DNA of 64,000 nt from Paenibacillus sp. FSL R10-2734 (GTDB lineage Bacteria > Bacillota > Bacilli > Paenibacillales > Paenibacillaceae). The notes beneath the pieces are model-generated. The model had not been told where the DNA came from and ran no database searches. It saw only the letters and a list, made by a program, of their open reading frames with translations. This document shows, piece after piece, positions 61,253-64,000 of the stretch. The translations under genes and the position numbers were made by a program. Location of the stretch: positions 372,001 through 436,000 of the forward strand of contig NZ_CP150170.1 in NCBI RefSeq assembly GCF_037963865.1, given 5' to 3'. The first letter of the stretch is position 1. Each line of letters begins with the position of its first letter.

Positions 61253-61294
61253 TTGACGTTCCCCACTTTCGTTACATTATATTTATAGCGCAGC

Positions 61295-61918
61295 TTACGC
61301 CCGCTCTCCCTTAAGCTTCAAGAAATTCCCTAACAGCTTGATTCCCAGCTCCCCGCTCTTCTCCGGGTGGAACTGCATGCCGAATACATTGCCTTGCCCA
61401 ACAATAGCCGTGACCGGGTAACCATAATCTGTGACGGCCAGCAAATCACTCTCTTTTGCCACAAGCGCATGATAAGAGTGAACAAAGTATACATGCCCCT
61501 CATCAAGGTCTGCAAAAAGCGGACTTTGCGGCTGCCTGAAACTCAGCTTATTCCAACCCATATGCGGCACCTTATAGCCCTCTCTAGGAGCGAAGCGCAC
61601 CACCGAACCTGATAGGATATCAAGTCCCTCATGGTTGCCATGCTCTTCACTACTACTAAACAGTAGCTGCATACCAAGACAGATCCCAAGCAGCGGCTGC
61701 GTTCCGGCAGCTACCTGTTTGACCACAAGATCCAAACCGCTTTCCCGCAGCTGCTCCATCGCATCGCCAAATGCACCGACACCTGGCAGAATGACACTAT
61801 CAGCAGCGAGAATTTGCTCGGCTTCACCCGTCACCACACACTCATAACCGAGACGTTCTACCGCCTTGCTCACACTGTGCAGGTTGCCCATGCCATAATC
61901 GACGATTGCAACAGTCAT
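61295..61918 (-). CDS. hisH: Imidazole glycerol phosphate synthase, glutaminase subunit
   Basis: 207 aa, class I glutamine amidotransferase. Supplies ammonia to HisF. Nucleophile Cys in LGICLGMQLLF, and His-Glu in MQFHPEKSG. The ATG at 61918 starts one base after the hisB stop, with AGGGAG upstream; the longer frame from 61948 lacks a site. Confidence 0.96.
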   Translation of the reverse strand: MTVAIVDYGMGNLHSVSKAVERLGYECVVTGEAEQILAADSVILPGVGAFGDAMEQLRESGLDLVVKQVAAGTQPLLGICLGMQLLFSSSEEHGNHEGLDILSGSVVRFAPREGYKVPHMGWNKLSFRQPQSPLFADLDEGHVYFVHSYHALVAKESDLLAVTDYGYPVTAIVGQGNVFGMQFHPEKSGELGIKLLGNFLKLKGERA

Positions 61919-61919
61919 G

Positions 61920-62528
61920 CTACAGCACTCCCTTCGTGGAAGGCACACCCTTCACACGTGGATCAATCAGTGTCGCTTCATCCAGCGCCCGGCCGAGCGC
62001 CTTAAATACAGCCTCAATCATGTGATGTGTGTTAGAACCGTAGTGTACGATCACATGCAGCGTAATCCGAGCTTCCAGCGCGAACTTCCATAGGAACTCT
62101 TGAACAAGCTCCGTAGAAAAGCTACCCACCTGCTGTGAAGGATACGTTGCGCGATATTCAAAGTGTGGGCGATTGCTGATATCGATCACAACCTGTGCCA
62201 ACGCTTCATCCATCGGTACAAAAACACTCGCATAACGTTTGATCCCTTTTTTATCACCCAGTGCTTCGTGCAGTGCCTGACCTAGGCAGATCCCAATGTC
62301 TTCAACCGTATGGTGATCATCAATCTCGATATCGCCACGCGCCTGTACAGACAGGTCAAACTGGCCGTGCTTCGTAAACAGATCCAGCATATGATTCAAA
62401 AAAGGAACATCCGTCTCCAGCTCAGAAACTCCACTTCCATCTACGTTAAGAGACAGCTTAATATCCGTCTCGTTTGTTTTGCGGCTTAATCCTGCTTGGC
62501 GCAAGGCCTGTTCATTATTGTTCTCCAT
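61920..62528 (-). CDS. hisB: Imidazoleglycerol-phosphate dehydratase
   Basis: 202 aa, single-function type. SGVSELETDVPFLNHMLDLF, the two metal-binding DDHHTVEDIG and GSNTHHMIEAVFKALGRAL motifs. The ATG at 62528 follows AGGTGGAG by about 6 nt and overlaps the end of hisD by 14 nt. Upstream ATGs at 62582 and 62552 have no fitting site. Confidence 0.96.
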   Translation of the reverse strand: MENNNEQALRQAGLSRKTNETDIKLSLNVDGSGVSELETDVPFLNHMLDLFTKHGQFDLSVQARGDIEIDDHHTVEDIGICLGQALHEALGDKKGIKRYASVFVPMDEALAQVVIDISNRPHFEYRATYPSQQVGSFSTELVQEFLWKFALEARITLHVIVHYGSNTHHMIEAVFKALGRALDEATLIDPRVKGVPSTKGVL

Positions 62529-63825
62529 ATCCGTCTCCACCTTTTCCTTCATTCTCCAATCGAATCTCAATAGCTCGGGCATGGCCTTCTAGCCCTTCGC
62601 GACGTGCCAGCTCTATAATGGTCTTCCCATCACGCAGGAGTGCTTCCTTACTGTAATAGATCAGACTAGATTTCTTAATAAAATCATCCACATCCACTGG
62701 CGACGAAAACCGTGCCGTACCATTGGTCGGGATAATATGATTTGGTCCAGCAAAATAGTCGCCCACAGGCTCCGAGCTATATGCTCCTAGGAAGATCGCT
62801 CCAGCATTCTCGATGCTGCCCACAAGGCCCATTGGGTCCTCGACAACAATCTCCAGATGCTCCGGTGCCAATCGATTCACTACGGAGATTCCTTCCTCCA
62901 TAGATTCCACAACAATGATCGCGCCGTAGTTCTCTACCGATGAACGGGCGATCGCCTGACGCGGCAGCTCTTGTAGCTGACGCTCCACTTCAGCCGCCAC
63001 GCTATCCGCCAAGCTCTGCGATGGCGTGACCAAGATCGCCGAGGCCATCTCGTCATGCTCGGCCTGCGAGAGCAGATCCGCTGCGACATAGGCTGGCTCA
63101 GCGGTCTCATCTGCGAGCACGACAATCTCGCTTGGTCCCGCGATACTGTCGATATCCACGGCGCCATATACCTCGCGTTTTGCCAGCGCGACGTATATAT
63201 TGCCGGGCCCACATATTTTATCTACGGGCGCTATGCTCTCCGTACCAAAAGCCAAGGCAGCTACCGCCTGTGCTCCGCCCACACGGTAGATTTCATTCAC
63301 GCCTGCTTCTGCGGCAGCAACCAGGATATAAGGATCTATACCTTCTTTGCCACCAGTGGATGGCGGAGTTACCATAACGATCTCTGGCACGCCCGCGATC
63401 TGCGCAGGGATCACGTTCATCAGCACCGAGGAAGGATAAGCTGCCTTACCACCGGGAACGTAAACGCCTACCCGCTTCAGTGGACGAATAATCTGTCCCA
63501 GAATCGTTCCATCGGGCTGCAAGTCCATCCACGAATTGCGTTTCTGTCTGGCATGAAACGCCCGGATATTGGCCGCAGCCGCTCGAATAGCGGATACGAA
63601 GGAGTCCTCCACTCGACTATACGCCGCCTGAAGCTCTTCCGGGGTTACCCGCAGCTGATTTGCTGTAAGCGCGACCCGGTCAAACTGCTCCGTATAGCGA
63701 AGAAGCGCCGTATCTCCTTCTTTTTTAATAGCGGCCACAATTTCCTTTACCGCCTTATTTTGCTCCGGTGTTCCATACTCCACTTCTCGCTCTAGCTTAA
63801 AATCCTTGCTCGACACAACCTTCAC
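62515..63825 (-). CDS. hisD: Histidinol dehydrogenase
   Basis: 436 aa. Last two oxidation steps from histidinol to histidine; zinc enzyme. PGGKAAYPSSVLMNVIPAQIAG, GPGNIYVALAKREVYG, IAGPSEIVVLADE, LLSQAEHDE (zinc ligands Gln/His) and APEHLEI, FLGAYSSEPVGDYFAGPNH. GTG start with GGAGG 8 nt upstream, about 40 nt after hisG. Confidence 0.97.
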   Translation of the reverse strand: MKVVSSKDFKLEREVEYGTPEQNKAVKEIVAAIKKEGDTALLRYTEQFDRVALTANQLRVTPEELQAAYSRVEDSFVSAIRAAAANIRAFHARQKRNSWMDLQPDGTILGQIIRPLKRVGVYVPGGKAAYPSSVLMNVIPAQIAGVPEIVMVTPPSTGGKEGIDPYILVAAAEAGVNEIYRVGGAQAVAALAFGTESIAPVDKICGPGNIYVALAKREVYGAVDIDSIAGPSEIVVLADETAEPAYVAADLLSQAEHDEMASAILVTPSQSLADSVAAEVERQLQELPRQAIARSSVENYGAIIVVESMEEGISVVNRLAPEHLEIVVEDPMGLVGSIENAGAIFLGAYSSEPVGDYFAGPNHIIPTNGTARFSSPVDVDDFIKKSSLIYYSKEALLRDGKTIIELARREGLEGHARAIEIRLENEGKGGDGYGEQ

Positions 63826-63864
63826 CGCTGGTTCCTCCCTTTACCCCTAAACGTCTGTTCCCAC

Positions 63865-64000
63865 CTACCGCAAATTAGGTTCCCCTATAACCGCCTGCAG
63901 TCGGTCACACAGCTGCTGTATTTCTTCATTTTTCATCCGATAACTCACACGATTGGCCACTAGACGGCTCGTAATTTCGAAGATACTCTTCATTTCAATT
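63865..64000 (-). CDS. hisG: ATP phosphoribosyltransferase, C-terminal end only
   Basis: Reading the complement gives an open frame of 44 codons from the window edge to TAG at 63865: IEMKSIFEITSRLVANRVSY then RMKNEEIQQLCDRLQAVI, ending GEPNLR. This is the C terminus of the short-form HisG, the first enzyme of the pathway. It immediately precedes hisD, as in the Bacillus his operon; the rest lies outside the window. Confidence 0.85.
   Translation of the reverse strand, partial: IEMKSIFEITSRLVANRVSYRMKNEEIQQLCDRLQAVIGEPNLR

Overview
The window looks like chromosome of a Paenibacillus-type member of the Bacillota. Reasons: Gram-positive ribosome binding sites with many GTG/TTG starts; the block smpB-rnr-secG-glycolysis-cggR-clpP and whiA-yvcK-rapZ; Lpl-type oligosaccharide ABC transporters paired with a large membrane-bound AraC regulator; and CcpA, CtsR, CggR and Fnr-like operators. 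Most genes lie on the minus strand, so transcription runs from high to low coordinates.

Layout. 1-11.2 kb: a carbohydrate locus: membrane-anchored AraC regulator, two permeases, solute-binding lipoprotein, a DUF4091/GH123-like protein, GH35 beta-galactosidase, GH88 unsaturated glucuronyl hydrolase and an EamA-type transporter cut by the window edge. 11.4-13.0 kb: an IS1182-family insertion sequence whose transposase is split at a canonical -1 slippery heptamer. 13.1-15.3 kb: a secreted modular PL1 pectate lyase with a perfect CcpA cre site. 15.6-19.3 kb: a 58-aa small ORF, a YbdG-like MscS channel, a LysR regulator and a divergent quinone-oxidoreductase-like gene. 19.3-24.7 kb: an accessory zone of tandem HI0933/BaiN-like flavoproteins, a retropepsin-like protein and small unknowns. 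It is punctuated by direct repeats and by a diverged fragment of the 3' end of tmRNA, and I read it as stacked remnants of insertions at ssrA.

24.7-38.4 kb: ssrA, smpB, rnr (with a very GC-rich low-complexity tail), secG, the glycolytic operon cggR-gap-pgk-tpiA-gpmI-eno with CggR operator and promoter, tRNA-Arg(CCG), and clpP with a CtsR operator. 38.5-46.3 kb: SGNH hydrolase, SIMPL protein, a Crh-like HPr that keeps His15, whiA, yvcK, rapZ, glucokinase, and a DUF1858-DUF438 pair behind an Fnr-like box. 46.5-52.3 kb: hexuronate catabolism (uxaC, LacI regulator, uxaB, uxaA) with LacI-type operators; together with the pectate lyase and the GH88 locus this suggests growth on pectin or other acidic polysaccharides. 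52.5-64 kb: trxB, a TPR protein, a prs-like gene, hisJ, hisIE, hisF, then about 1.7 kb of repetitive non-coding DNA, then hisA, hisH, hisB, hisD and the end of hisG.

The most unusual material is non-coding: three ~185-bp units, each with four short palindromes at near-constant 51-61-51 bp spacing and dyad-like orientation; the repeat-filled gap in the his operon; a 45-bp palindromic repeat on both sides of trxB; and the ssrA remnant series. No CRISPR array, prophage or intact integrase was seen.
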